A DNA stretch of 32,453 nt, taken from NCBI GenBank assembly GCA_029287195.1, contig JARFRN010000220.1, forward strand, positions 1 through 32,453, written 5' to 3'. How positions within the stretch are numbered: the first letter of the stretch is position 1; each line of letters opens with the position of its first letter. A program made the translations under genes and the position numbers. This document shows positions 7,287 to 15,066 of this stretch, piece after piece. The notes beneath the pieces are model-generated. The model was not told where the DNA came from. It made no database searches and saw nothing but the letters and a program-made list of their open reading frames with translations. The DNA is from Acidimicrobiia bacterium. Its GTDB lineage: Bacteria; Actinomycetota; Acidimicrobiia; Spongiisociales; UBA5794.

Positions 7287-7315
7287 TTGTCAAGTGGGAT
7301 GCAGTGGTATAGGGT
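7287..7315 (+). promoter_or_regulatory. Predicted promoter of mraZ and the dcw cluster
   Basis: TTGTCA (7287-7292, 5 of 6 to the consensus -35) is followed after 17 nt by TAGGGT (7310-7315, TAnnnT-type -10). An alternative -10, TATAGG (7308-7313), has a 15-nt spacer. The transcript would have a leader of about 35-40 nt before the mraZ ATG. The MraZ operator repeats overlap it. Confidence 0.55.
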
Positions 7316-7329
7316 GGGGCTTCGTGGGA
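7294..7329 (+). promoter_or_regulatory. MraZ operator: four TGGGN-type repeats at 10-bp spacing
   Basis: TGGGA (7295), TGGTA (7305), TGGGG (7315) and TGGGA (7325) recur at exactly 10-bp steps; with the preceding G they read GTGG(G). Direct TGGGN repeats separated by 5 nt upstream of mraZ are the known MraZ binding site in Escherichia coli. They cover the spacer and -10 of the predicted promoter and its downstream side, which fits repression by MraZ. Confidence 0.8.
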
Positions 7330-7358
7330 GATGATGAGAGAGTTGGAGAGCGTTTTCC

Positions 7359-7796
7359 ATGTTCTTGGGGACGTACGAGCACACACTTGACGCCAAGGGG
7401 CGTCTGGTGATGCCGGTCAAGTTTCGATCGAAACTGGCGGGCGGCTGCGTGGTGACCCCGGGACAAGAAGGCTGTCTCACTGTTTGGCCCCTCGAAGCCT
7501 TTCAGAAGGAATACGACCGCATCGCCAATCTTCCGGCAACCGACCGCAGCGCCCGAATGTACCGGCGCACGATCTTCGCCGGCGGTGCCGACGTAGTTCT
7601 GGACGGTCAAGGTCGAATCCCCATCCCAGAGCATCTACGCGAATGGTCGGGGATGGTCAAAGACGTGACCGTCACCGGTTCCGGACCCCTCATCGAGGTC
7701 TGGGCGCGGGGGGCCTGGGAGGCCGAGCGTGACGAGGCCGGCGAGTTCTTCAACAACATCGAATCCCCGCTCGGATTGGACGGGACATCGATATGA
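7359..7796 (+). CDS. mraZ: MraZ, transcriptional regulator of the dcw cluster
   Basis: The 145-residue protein has the two tandem SpoVT/AbrB-like swapped-hairpin halves of MraZ, each with a DxxxR signature: D11-A-K-G-R15 (LDAKGRLVMPVKFR) and D82-G-Q-G-R86 (LDGQGRIPIPEHLREW). Length matches the family (about 140-150). MraZ assembles as a ring and binds TGGGN repeats in front of its own gene, lowering expression of the cluster; such repeats are present at 7294-7329. The start at 7359 gives the conserved MFLGTYEHTLD N-terminus, with GGAG about 10 nt upstream. It is the first gene of the long plus-strand run. The stop overlaps an ATG (ATGA) of a different frame, and rsmH follows after 135 nt, the longest gap within the front part of the cluster. 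Confidence 0.97.
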   Translation: MFLGTYEHTLDAKGRLVMPVKFRSKLAGGCVVTPGQEGCLTVWPLEAFQKEYDRIANLPATDRSARMYRRTIFAGGADVVLDGQGRIPIPEHLREWSGMVKDVTVTGSGPLIEVWARGAWEAERDEAGEFFNNIESPLGLDGTSI

Positions 7797-7931
7797 CCCG
7801 TCAACAGGACCGCACATCGACAACCGACGCCGCAACCGGTTCTGGCTCATGGCCAGCCCCTCGGATGCCAATTGGGAGGCCCCTTACTCCGCCCGCTTCC
7901 ACTTTGGCGCCAGCGCTCCGGGGGGCTGACC

Positions 7932-8876
7932 ATGGATCAGAACCCGTATCACGTGCCGGTGATGACCGCCGAGGTAGTGGAACTGCTGCGGCCGGTCGAG
8001 CCCCGACTGCTGATCGACGCAACCTACGGGGGAGGAGGGCACACGAGAGCTCTGCTCGAGGCGTTCCCGGGTCTCTCGATCGTCGCACTCGACCAGGATC
8101 AGGACGCGATAGCTCAGGCTCCGGCCAACCCGCGGGTACGTCTCATCCACGCCAACTTCGCCTTTTTGGAAACGATTGCAGCGGAGATATGCGGGGGGAG
8201 AGTTGATGGCTCTTCCGTATCGCCCTGCGTCGATGGGGTCCTCTTCGACATTGGTGTCTCCTCCCACCAAATCGACGAGCCCGAGCGTGGCTTCTCCTAT
8301 CGGCGTCGCGGGCCAATCGACATGCGGATGGACCGCGACGCCGAACTCGGGGCCGACACGATCATCAATGAGTGGGGAGTGGATGACATCGCTGACGTTC
8401 TGTGGCGTTTCGGTGAGGAACGTCTGGCTCGGCGAATTGCCCGAGCCATTGTCGCCGCACGGCCCATACGCGACACGGCTCATCTCGCCGATGTGGTCAA
8501 GGCCGCGGTTCCTGCCGCAGTCCGGCGACGCAAACATCCTGCACGCAAAGTCTTTCAGGCCATCAGGATCGCTGTCAACAACGAACTGGACTCCCTCGAG
8601 TCTGGTCTGGAGGCTGCGATCCGTTGGACGCGTCCCGGTGGGAGGGTGATGGTGATTTCCTACCACTCTCTCGAGGATCGCATAGTCAAGAGACGCTTCG
8701 CGGCCGGCACATCGGGCTGCGAATGTCCCCCCGACTTCCCCGTGTGCACCTGTGGACGGGTGGCCGAACTTCGGTCGCCCGTCCGCAAACCGCTTCGTCC
8801 CTCAGATGAGGAAATCGCAACCAATCCCCGCGCTCGGTCTGCGGTGCTGCGGGTGGCAGAGAAGGTAGGCGCATGA
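7932..8876 (+). CDS. rsmH: RsmH (MraW), 16S rRNA (cytosine-1402-N4)-methyltransferase
   Basis: This 314-residue enzyme uses S-adenosylmethionine to methylate N4 of C1402 in the ribosomal P site. Motif I is LIDATYGGGGHTRALL (27-42), followed by LDQD (53-56), FDIGVSSHQID (105-115) and GPIDMRMD (127-134). PARKVFQAIRIAVNNELDSL and the C-terminal CECPPDFPVCTCGR are also standard. I chose the ATG at 7932, six nt after GGGGG, because MDQNPYHVPVM is the normal family N-terminus; a TTG at 7872 in frame would add 20 residues. Its stop overlaps the ftsL start by 4 nt (ATGA). The gene is usual in second place of dcw clusters although its product acts on ribosomes. Confidence 0.96.
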   Translation: MDQNPYHVPVMTAEVVELLRPVEPRLLIDATYGGGGHTRALLEAFPGLSIVALDQDQDAIAQAPANPRVRLIHANFAFLETIAAEICGGRVDGSSVSPCVDGVLFDIGVSSHQIDEPERGFSYRRRGPIDMRMDRDAELGADTIINEWGVDDIADVLWRFGEERLARRIARAIVAARPIRDTAHLADVVKAAVPAAVRRRKHPARKVFQAIRIAVNNELDSLESGLEAAIRWTRPGGRVMVISYHSLEDRIVKRRFAAGTSGCECPPDFPVCTCGRVAELRSPVRKPLRPSDEEIATNPRARSAVLRVAEKVGA

Positions 8877-9277
8877 CTGTTCCGCAACGCCGGGTCGAGC
8901 GCCGCCCGGCTCTAGAGGTGCTTCCGGGCGCAAGCCGCCGTCCCCGCTACAAGATCAGTCACTGGGTGCTGTTCGGGCTTGCCGTCGTCATCGCCTTCTT
9001 TGGCTTGATCTACTCGCGGATCTCGCTTGACCGCTCGGCGTTCGAGATCCAGGAACTCGAAGCACGAATAGCCATTCAAGAAGACCTGCACTGGCAGCTC
9101 CGTTACGAGCTTGCCCAGATCCAGGACCCCGCCCGCCTCGAAAGGGAGATTGACCAGCTGGGTTTGGAGTACCCAGCCGAGCGGATTTCCCTTGAGGTTC
9201 CGGTTATCGGCGTCGACGAACTCGACCCCGACTACCGCTGGGCCCAGCTCAAGGCAACTCTGAGCGCCCAGCCATGA
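8873..9277 (+). CDS. ftsL: FtsL-like cell division protein
   Basis: A 134-residue bitopic membrane protein: basic cytoplasmic tail (1-29), one transmembrane helix (about 31-48, WVLFGLAVVIAFFGLIYS) and an extracytoplasmic coiled coil (about 55-85) followed by the family-typical QDPARLEREIDQLGLEYP. FtsL forms a complex with FtsB (DivIC) and FtsQ and activates FtsW-FtsI at the septum. The family is poorly conserved in sequence, so the call rests on topology, size and position between rsmH and ftsI. It starts by ATGA overlap with rsmH; its own stop overlaps an ATG of a 43-codon ORF. Confidence 0.9.
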   Translation: MTVPQRRVERRPALEVLPGASRRPRYKISHWVLFGLAVVIAFFGLIYSRISLDRSAFEIQELEARIAIQEDLHWQLRYELAQIQDPARLEREIDQLGLEYPAERISLEVPVIGVDELDPDYRWAQLKATLSAQP

Positions 9278-9405
9278 TGGGAACCGTCGTGCTCTACGTC
9301 ATGATGGTCAGCCGCGCTGCGGCAGTCCTGGCATGGCATGTCCGAACTCGGCCGATCGCTGGCGGCCTGGGAGACACAGACCTCCCGGATCCGCCAGGGT
9401 CTTGA
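9274..9405 (+). CDS. Possible small ORF (43 codons) linking ftsL and ftsI
   Basis: An ATG at 9274 overlaps the ftsL stop (ATGATG) and opens a 43-codon frame starting MMGTVVLYVMMVSRAAAVLA, with a short hydrophobic stretch, ending at TGA 9403-9405. One nt later comes an in-frame ATG of ftsI (9407). The arrangement ftsL-ATGA-ORF-TGA-c-ATG-ftsI would keep ribosomes coupled between the two genes. I do not recognise the peptide. It may be only a coupling device, or a chance ORF if ftsI starts at 9338. Confidence 0.3.
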   Translation: MMGTVVLYVMMVSRAAAVLAWHVRTRPIAGGLGDTDLPDPPGS

Positions 9406-11212
9406 CATGTTGCGCCCCTCCTGGCGCATTCGTGACCTGAGGGTCGTCCTCGTCGGTGTTGTCTTTGTCCTTGCCTGGGTGGGTATTGGTTATCGGCTTT
9501 TTCGTGTCCAGGTAGTCGAGGCCGCCACATTCGAAGCCTCTGGGAACGATCAGCGTATTCGCTACGAGGATATTGCGGCCAAGCGCGGCGCCATCTATGA
9601 CAGGGACTACGTCGAACTCGCCGTCTCAGTGGACCTGCCGAGCGTCATCGCAGACCCGGCCTTGGTGGTCGATCCCCGGGAAACTGCTAGGGCACTGGCG
9701 CCGTTGATAGGAGAGAACGTTGCCGATGTCGCTGCCAAGCTCGACCGGCCGGGTTCCCGCTTCGCATACCTGGCGAAGCACATCTCACCCGATCAGGAGG
9801 AACAGCTGCAAGCAGAGATCGACGCTGTAGCGGAGTGTCGCCGCGGCGACAAGCCGACCCTCTGCTCGCCGGCTCTCGACGGGATCTACGTGCGCAACGA
9901 GCCACTCCGGGTCTACCCATCGGGAGATCTGGCAGCTCAGGTGCTGGGACTCGTCCAGCAGGACGATCAGTCGGGGCTGGAGGGTCTCGAGGCGCTGTAC
10001 AACGACCTCTTGACCGGTACGCCGGGAACCAAGGTCCTGGAGCGTGATCCCGCAGGCATCCCGATTCCGCTGGGTGCGCTCCAGATAGAACCCGCCGTGG
10101 CCGGCGTCGACATCCGCACCACGATCGACCGCGAAATCCAATACACCGCCCAACAAGCGGCCGCCCAAGCGCTGGTCGATACCGGAGCGCAAGCAGCGAC
10201 GATCGTCGTGGTCAACCCGAGGACTGGAGAGATCCTGGCAATGGCCAGCGCCCCCACTTTCGACCCCAATGATCGTGCCTCGATCAGCGAAGCGATCGAG
10301 ATGGGGGCGTTGCGCAACCGTGCCGTCACCGATGTCTATGAGCCGGGCTCGACGCTCAAGGTCGCGACCGTGGCTGCAGCTCTGAACGAAGGCATCGTCA
10401 CGCCGCAAGACGGCTGGTGGGTCCCCGCTGCCTACGAGGTGGACGGCAAAGAAGAACCGTACACGGATGTGAGCCGGGAAGAGGGGCGTCACATGAGTGT
10501 CGCCGAGATAATCACCACCTCGTCGAATGTAGGAACGATTCAGATCCAAGAGAAGCTCGGTAACGAGCTTCACCACCGGTACCTCGAAGCGTTTGGTCTT
10601 GGGCAGCTGACTACCGAGTCGGTCCCCGGTGAGGTACCGGGACTGCTGCGACCGGTGGCCGATTGGGTGTCGGCCACGGCCGGTGCCTCTACCGCAATCG
10701 GTTATCGGGTCGATGTGACTGCACTACAGATGGCTGCTCTGTTTGGGACTATTGCCAACGATGGGATCTGGGTCGAACCGCACATCGTCAGCGAGCTGAT
10801 CCATCCTGATGGTTCTCACGAGATAACCGTACCGGCACAGCGGCCGGTCATTTCTGAGCAAACAGCACAGCAGATGCGTGAGCTTCTGCAGGGTGTTGTC
10901 GAACAGGGGACAGGTAAGCGCGCCGCTATCGAAGACTTTGCCGTAGGGGGCAAGACGGGCACGACCGAGAAGTTCTTGCCGGAGGAAGGGGCCTATAGCG
11001 AACATGATCGCGTTGCCTCATTCATCGGGATCGCCCCGATCGACGAGCCGGAGATCGTGGTTGCAGTCGTGCTCGACTCTCCACATGGCGAGATCGAGGA
11101 GGACGGCCGTACGATCGAACTCCACCTCGGCGGTGTCTCAGCGGCTCCTGTGTTCGCTCGCGTCGCCGAGGCGGCGCTACAAGCCCTGGGAGTCGCCCCC
11201 GATGGCCAGTAG
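9338..11212 (+). CDS. ftsI: FtsI (PBP3-type) septal peptidoglycan transpeptidase
   Basis: Class B penicillin-binding protein of 624 residues. One transmembrane anchor (about 35-53) is followed by the pedestal domain (KRGAIYDRD at 82-90) and the transpeptidase domain with S338-T-L-K341 (EPGSTLK), S395-S-N397 and K538-T-G-T541. It cross-links septal glycan made by FtsW, its partner in this cluster. No PASTA repeats are present. Two Cys residues (C167 and C176) lie in the extracytoplasmic pedestal and could form a small disulfide loop. The start is uncertain: ATG 9338 gives a 34-residue cytoplasmic tail but has no clear ribosome site, whereas ATG 9407 follows CAGGG at a good distance and a possible coupling ORF. 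The end overlaps the murE start by 11 nt. Confidence 0.95.
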   Translation: MSELGRSLAAWETQTSRIRQGLDMLRPSWRIRDLRVVLVGVVFVLAWVGIGYRLFRVQVVEAATFEASGNDQRIRYEDIAAKRGAIYDRDYVELAVSVDLPSVIADPALVVDPRETARALAPLIGENVADVAAKLDRPGSRFAYLAKHISPDQEEQLQAEIDAVAECRRGDKPTLCSPALDGIYVRNEPLRVYPSGDLAAQVLGLVQQDDQSGLEGLEALYNDLLTGTPGTKVLERDPAGIPIPLGALQIEPAVAGVDIRTTIDREIQYTAQQAAAQALVDTGAQAATIVVVNPRTGEILAMASAPTFDPNDRASISEAIEMGALRNRAVTDVYEPGSTLKVATVAAALNEGIVTPQDGWWVPAAYEVDGKEEPYTDVSREEGRHMSVAEIITTSSNVGTIQIQEKLGNELHHRYLEAFGLGQLTTESVPGEVPGLLRPVADWVSATAGASTAIGYRVDVTALQMAALFGTIANDGIWVEPHIVSELIHPDGSHEITVPAQRPVISEQTAQQMRELLQGVVEQGTGKRAAIEDFAVGGKTGTTEKFLPEEGAYSEHDRVASFIGIAPIDEPEIVVAVVLDSPHGEIEEDGRTIELHLGGVSAAPVFARVAEAALQALGVAPDGQ

Positions 11213-12683
11213 CACCAAGGCACGCCGCACGTTGTCTGAGATTGCCTCTGCCGTCGCAGCTCGGCAGCAGGTGCGCCATGTTGGGCAAGATGTGGTGGTC
11301 GGCGATGTACATATGGATAGTCGCCATGTCGGCCCCGGTTCCCTGTACACCGCAATCAGAGGCGCCCGGGTTGACGGCCATCGCTTCATCGAAGAAGCGG
11401 TCGCCGCCGGCGCGGTTGCCGTCGCTGTGGAGGAACCACCCGCCATTCAGATACCCCACCTTCTTCTCGACGACAGCCGGGCTGCGCTGGGCTGGATGGC
11501 TGCAGTGGTGCACGACAACCCATCCACACAACTCGGCACCATCGGCATAACCGGTACCAACGGAAAGACGACAGTGGCTCATATGTTGGCTGCGATGGCG
11601 GGCGGTGCCGACGGCGACATGGCGGTGATCGGTACGGTGAGTGCCAACCTGCACGGAGCCGCGGCGTCGCCCCGCACCACCCCGGAGGCAAGCACGACTC
11701 AGCGCATTCTCCGGCGCCTCGTCGATCAGGGAATCACGCGGGTCGCCATTGAGGTCTCCAGCCATGCGATGGAGATGGGACGGGTCAACGGAATTGGCTT
11801 CGACGTCGTCGCTTTCACCAACCTCTCGCAAGACCATCTCGACTATCACCACACAATGGAGGCCTACTACCAGGCCAAGGCCAAGCTCTTCTCGGAGCAG
11901 TGGGCGCCGCACGCAGTCATCTGGGTGGACGATCCCTACGGCCGGCGCCTCGCGGCAGAGGCCACAATGCAGGTCACCACGGTCGGAACCAGGCCCGACG
12001 CGGACGTGCAAGTCGTCTACGGGAGGGGATCTCCTTCCGGCAGTGTGTTCGAGCTGATAACGGCGAACGGCAAGATTGGCTACTCGAGTCCGCTGGCAGG
12101 GCAATTCAACGTCGCCAACGCAGCGATCGCCCTCACGTGCGCGGCAATCGTCGGCATCGATACCCGAGCTGCCGGACGACGACTGGCCAAAATGGTGCCA
12201 ATTCCCGGTCGGTACAACACAGTCGAATCACCGACGGGCCTGTGGGTCGTCGTCGACTATGCCCACACTCCGGACGCAATTCGCAACGTGATTGCGGAAA
12301 CTCGACCCCAGATAGAGGGCAAGGTCATTGTCGTCGTCGGGGCCGGAGGTGACCGCGATCGCGAGAAGCGACCGCTGATGGGAGAGGCGGCCAGCACGGC
12401 CGATTTTGCCTTCATTACAAATGACAATCCTCGATCTGAGGATCCCGCGGCGATTCGCCAAGCCGTAATTGCCGGGATTCCGTCCGACGCTGCCTTCCGG
12501 GTTGAGCCGGACCGGCGTGTCGCCATCCGGCGGGCATTGGCCATGGCGACGAAAGAAGATGCTGTTCTCATCCTCGGCAAGGGGCACGAGACCGAGCAGG
12601 AGTATGCCGAGCACATTGAAGCTTTCGAGGACGCTCACGTGGCTCGTGAGGAGATGCGGTGGCTGAAGGAGGTGCAGCCTTGA
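11202..12683 (+). CDS. murE: MurE, UDP-MurNAc-L-Ala-D-Glu:meso-diaminopimelate ligase
   Basis: The 493-residue Mur ligase adds the third amino acid of the stem peptide in the cytoplasm. The ATP loop is GTNGKTT (118-124); EVSSHAMEMGRV, NLSQDHLDYH (208-216) and the probable carbamylated Lys K226 (YYQAKAKLF) follow. The motif D408-N-P-R411-S-E-D-P marks selection of meso-diaminopimelate rather than lysine, so the wall is predicted to be of DAP type. I chose ATG 11202, which has GGGAG about 9 nt upstream and overlaps the ftsI stop; the frame is open further upstream inside ftsI, but that part is not homologous. The stop overlaps a TTG start of murF. Confidence 0.96.
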   Translation: MASSTKARRTLSEIASAVAARQQVRHVGQDVVVGDVHMDSRHVGPGSLYTAIRGARVDGHRFIEEAVAAGAVAVAVEEPPAIQIPHLLLDDSRAALGWMAAVVHDNPSTQLGTIGITGTNGKTTVAHMLAAMAGGADGDMAVIGTVSANLHGAAASPRTTPEASTTQRILRRLVDQGITRVAIEVSSHAMEMGRVNGIGFDVVAFTNLSQDHLDYHHTMEAYYQAKAKLFSEQWAPHAVIWVDDPYGRRLAAEATMQVTTVGTRPDADVQVVYGRGSPSGSVFELITANGKIGYSSPLAGQFNVANAAIALTCAAIVGIDTRAAGRRLAKMVPIPGRYNTVESPTGLWVVVDYAHTPDAIRNVIAETRPQIEGKVIVVVGAGGDRDREKRPLMGEAASTADFAFITNDNPRSEDPAAIRQAVIAGIPSDAAFRVEPDRRVAIRRALAMATKEDAVLILGKGHETEQEYAEHIEAFEDAHVAREEMRWLKEVQP

Positions 12684-14008
12684 GGCCGCGCACTCTCTCG
12701 CAGCTCGCCGCCGAACTCGGCCTCGAGGCGTTCGAGGACTCAGGTGCCAAACTGATCGGGGTTTCGACAGACTCGCGTGCGGTCGGCCGCGGCGAGCTGT
12801 TCATCGCAATCAAGGGCGAGACCTACGACGGCAACTGCTTTATCGATCAGGCAATCGCCTCCGGGGCCGGTGCGGTCATCACTTCCGACCCCCGGGTAAC
12901 AGGCGTTCCCAGGATCATCGTGGCGGATACAGTCGCTGCGCTACGAGACGTGGCGGCTCTCCATCGGGCGGAGCTACGCATGCCGGTGATCGCCATCACC
13001 GGGAGCACCGGCAAGACATCAACCAAGGATTTGCTTGCTGCAGCCATACCCGGTGCCTGGGCCTCGCCACGTTCATTCAACAACGAAGTTGGAGTCCCGC
13101 TGACGGTTCTGGGCACACCACACGACGCTGCCGTACTGGTTGCCGAAGTCGGATCGCGCGGTCGCGGTCACATCGCGTTCCTCATGCCGGCAGTTCTTCC
13201 CGACGTCGCCGTGGTAACCAACCTCGGGGTGGTTCACCTCGAGACCTTCGGGACAACGGACAACCTTGCCGATTCGAAATTCGAGCTCGTTGAGTCGCTC
13301 ACCGCCGCAGGCACTGCAGTGCTGCCGATAGACGAGCCCCGACTCCATCGGCCCCACCGCGGAACCACCGTGACCTTTGGCGCCGCTCCAGAGGCGGACG
13401 TGAGTGTGAGCGACGTTGTGGTCGACGAAAGCGGCTTCCCCAGCTTCGAGCTGCGAGCGGGCAGTAATCGAACGAATTTGCGGCTCGGCATGGCGGGAGC
13501 ACACCAGGCCCTCAACGCTGCCGCGGCGGTAGCCGCGGGAATGGCTACCGGAGTGGGATTTGATGATCTGGTTGGCGGAATCGAGGAAGCAACCGGATCT
13601 GCGTGGCGCATGGAAATCCACCGCGGCCGCTACACCGTCGTCAATGATGCATACAACGCAAACCCCGACTCGATGGAAGCAGCAATGAGAACAGTCGCCG
13701 CGATGCCGGGACGACACATCGCCGTCTTGGGAACAATGGCCGAACTGGGTCCGGTCGAGGATGTGGAACATACCCGCATCGGTCGGCTTGCACGCCAACT
13801 GGGTTTTGCTGCAGTGGTGACGGTCGGGGACGAGCCGGGGATTGCGGCAGCAGCCGGGGCGATCGGACGCAACGTCCCTGATGTTGACACGGCGCACAAA
13901 ACGGTCCGCGGCATGCTCGACTCCGGCGACGTCGTCCTGGTCAAGGCATCGCGTGCCGTCGGACTCGAGGAACTCGCCATGGATCTCGCGGCAGAGGCCG
14001 TCTCATGA
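12680..14008 (+). CDS. murF: MurF, UDP-MurNAc-tripeptide:D-Ala-D-Ala ligase
   Basis: This Mur ligase (442 residues) adds D-Ala-D-Ala and so finishes the cytoplasmic pentapeptide. Visible motifs are STDSRAVGRGELFIAI near the N-terminus, the ATP loop GSTGKTS (108-114), RSFNNEVGVPLTVL, AEVGSRGRGHI, VVTNLGVVHLETFG and NDAYNANPDSMEAA. I chose the TTG at 12680 because AAGGAGG lies 6 nt upstream, TTGA overlaps the murE stop as at neighbouring junctions, and the family N-terminus starts there; a GTG at 12659 is an in-frame alternative that would leave the ribosome site inside the gene. The stop overlaps the mraY ATG (ATGA). Confidence 0.95.
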   Translation: MRPRTLSQLAAELGLEAFEDSGAKLIGVSTDSRAVGRGELFIAIKGETYDGNCFIDQAIASGAGAVITSDPRVTGVPRIIVADTVAALRDVAALHRAELRMPVIAITGSTGKTSTKDLLAAAIPGAWASPRSFNNEVGVPLTVLGTPHDAAVLVAEVGSRGRGHIAFLMPAVLPDVAVVTNLGVVHLETFGTTDNLADSKFELVESLTAAGTAVLPIDEPRLHRPHRGTTVTFGAAPEADVSVSDVVVDESGFPSFELRAGSNRTNLRLGMAGAHQALNAAAAVAAGMATGVGFDDLVGGIEEATGSAWRMEIHRGRYTVVNDAYNANPDSMEAAMRTVAAMPGRHIAVLGTMAELGPVEDVEHTRIGRLARQLGFAAVVTVGDEPGIAAAAGAIGRNVPDVDTAHKTVRGMLDSGDVVLVKASRAVGLEELAMDLAAEAVS

Positions 14009-15066
14009 TTTCGATCCTCATCGCCGCCGCCTTCTCATTTGTGATCACGATCTTTGCTACGCCTCTTGCCATACGCGTGCTCCGGGAACGCGAGATTGGC
14101 CAATTCATCCAGGAAGAGGTCGAGGGGCATCACCACAAGCGCGGCACTCCAACCATGGGGGGGATCGTCATGATCTTCGCCGTGATCATCGGCTACCTGG
14201 TGTCGCACATCCGGTTGTGGGAGTTCGGGCAAGGCGTCGACTTCCGGGTGCTGGGTTTCCCCGGGCAAGGATGGTTGGCACTGATGGCTTTTGTCGGCAT
14301 GGGACTGATCGGCTTCTTCGACGACTACGTCAAATTCGCCCGCAGCCAGAACATGGGTCTTTCAAAGCGGTGGAAGTTCCTTGGTCAATTAACGGTCGCA
14401 GTTCTGTTTGCCTGGGGTGCCATTGCCCTCGATACGAGCACGGAACTATCGGTGACTCGAGGGATCGGCATCGACCTCGGTCCCTGGTTGTACGGTCTGC
14501 TCGTCTTGTTCATGCTCACAGCAGCCGCCAACGCGGTGAACCTCACCGACGGTCTCGACGGTCTCGCCGCAGGCAGCGGGGGATTGGTATTCGGAGCTTT
14601 TGTGCTCATCGCCTTCTGGCAATCTCGCAATCCGACCTTCTACGAGGTAGAAGGAGCAGTAGAACTGGCAATCGTTGCCGCGGCGATAGTGGGGGCCACC
14701 CTCGGATTCCTCTGGTGGAATGCGGCTCCGGCCCGAATCTTCATGGGCGACGTCGGCTCGCAGGCAATAGGTGGCGCATTAGCGGCATTGGCGCTGCTTA
14801 CCAACACGCATCTCCTGTTGATACTGCTCGGCGGTCTCTATGTGATGATCACTATGTCGGTGATCCTGCAAGTGTTCACATTCCGTGTCTGGGGGAAGCG
14901 TATCTTCCGGATGGCCCCGATCCACCATCACTTCGAGCTGAAGGGTTGGCCGGAAACCACCATCATCATTCGTTTCTGGATCCTGGCGGGACTGGGGGTC
15001 GCCATCGGGGTTGGTGTCTTCTACGGCGATTTCCTGCGCGCCACCAACGGCGGGGTCCTACCGTGA
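14005..15066 (+). CDS. mraY: MraY, phospho-MurNAc-pentapeptide translocase
   Basis: MraY joins phospho-MurNAc-pentapeptide to undecaprenyl phosphate, making lipid I at the inner face of the membrane. The 353-residue protein has about ten hydrophobic helices. Conserved cytoplasmic motifs are HHHKRGTPTMGG (42-53), the Asp pair FFDDYVK (104-110), NAVNLTDGLDGLAAG (176-190), NAAPARIFMGDVGSQAIGG and APIHHHFELKGWPE with the His triad. Length is normal for the family. It starts by ATGA overlap with murF and ends by overlap with the GTG of murD. Confidence 0.97.
   Translation: MISILIAAAFSFVITIFATPLAIRVLREREIGQFIQEEVEGHHHKRGTPTMGGIVMIFAVIIGYLVSHIRLWEFGQGVDFRVLGFPGQGWLALMAFVGMGLIGFFDDYVKFARSQNMGLSKRWKFLGQLTVAVLFAWGAIALDTSTELSVTRGIGIDLGPWLYGLLVLFMLTAAANAVNLTDGLDGLAAGSGGLVFGAFVLIAFWQSRNPTFYEVEGAVELAIVAAAIVGATLGFLWWNAAPARIFMGDVGSQAIGGALAALALLTNTHLLLILLGGLYVMITMSVILQVFTFRVWGKRIFRMAPIHHHFELKGWPETTIIIRFWILAGLGVAIGVGVFYGDFLRATNGGVLP

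Noticed and set aside
7872-7931. RsmH start at TTG 7872
   Set aside because: The 20 extra residues do not resemble RsmH, and ATG 7932 gives the normal N-terminus with a plausible ribosome site.
11022-12104. Long minus-strand ORFs antisense to murE and other dcw genes (also 9785-10576, 13073-13897, 15021-16001)
   Set aside because: They mirror codon use of the real genes, match no family motif I know and lack ribosome sites.
13842-15062. A frame open for about 1.2 kb upstream of murD, giving an 835-residue ORF across the end of murF and all of mraY
   Set aside because: Homology to MurD begins only at the GTG at 15063; the upstream part is an out-of-frame reading of well supported murF and mraY and looks like a GC-bias shadow.
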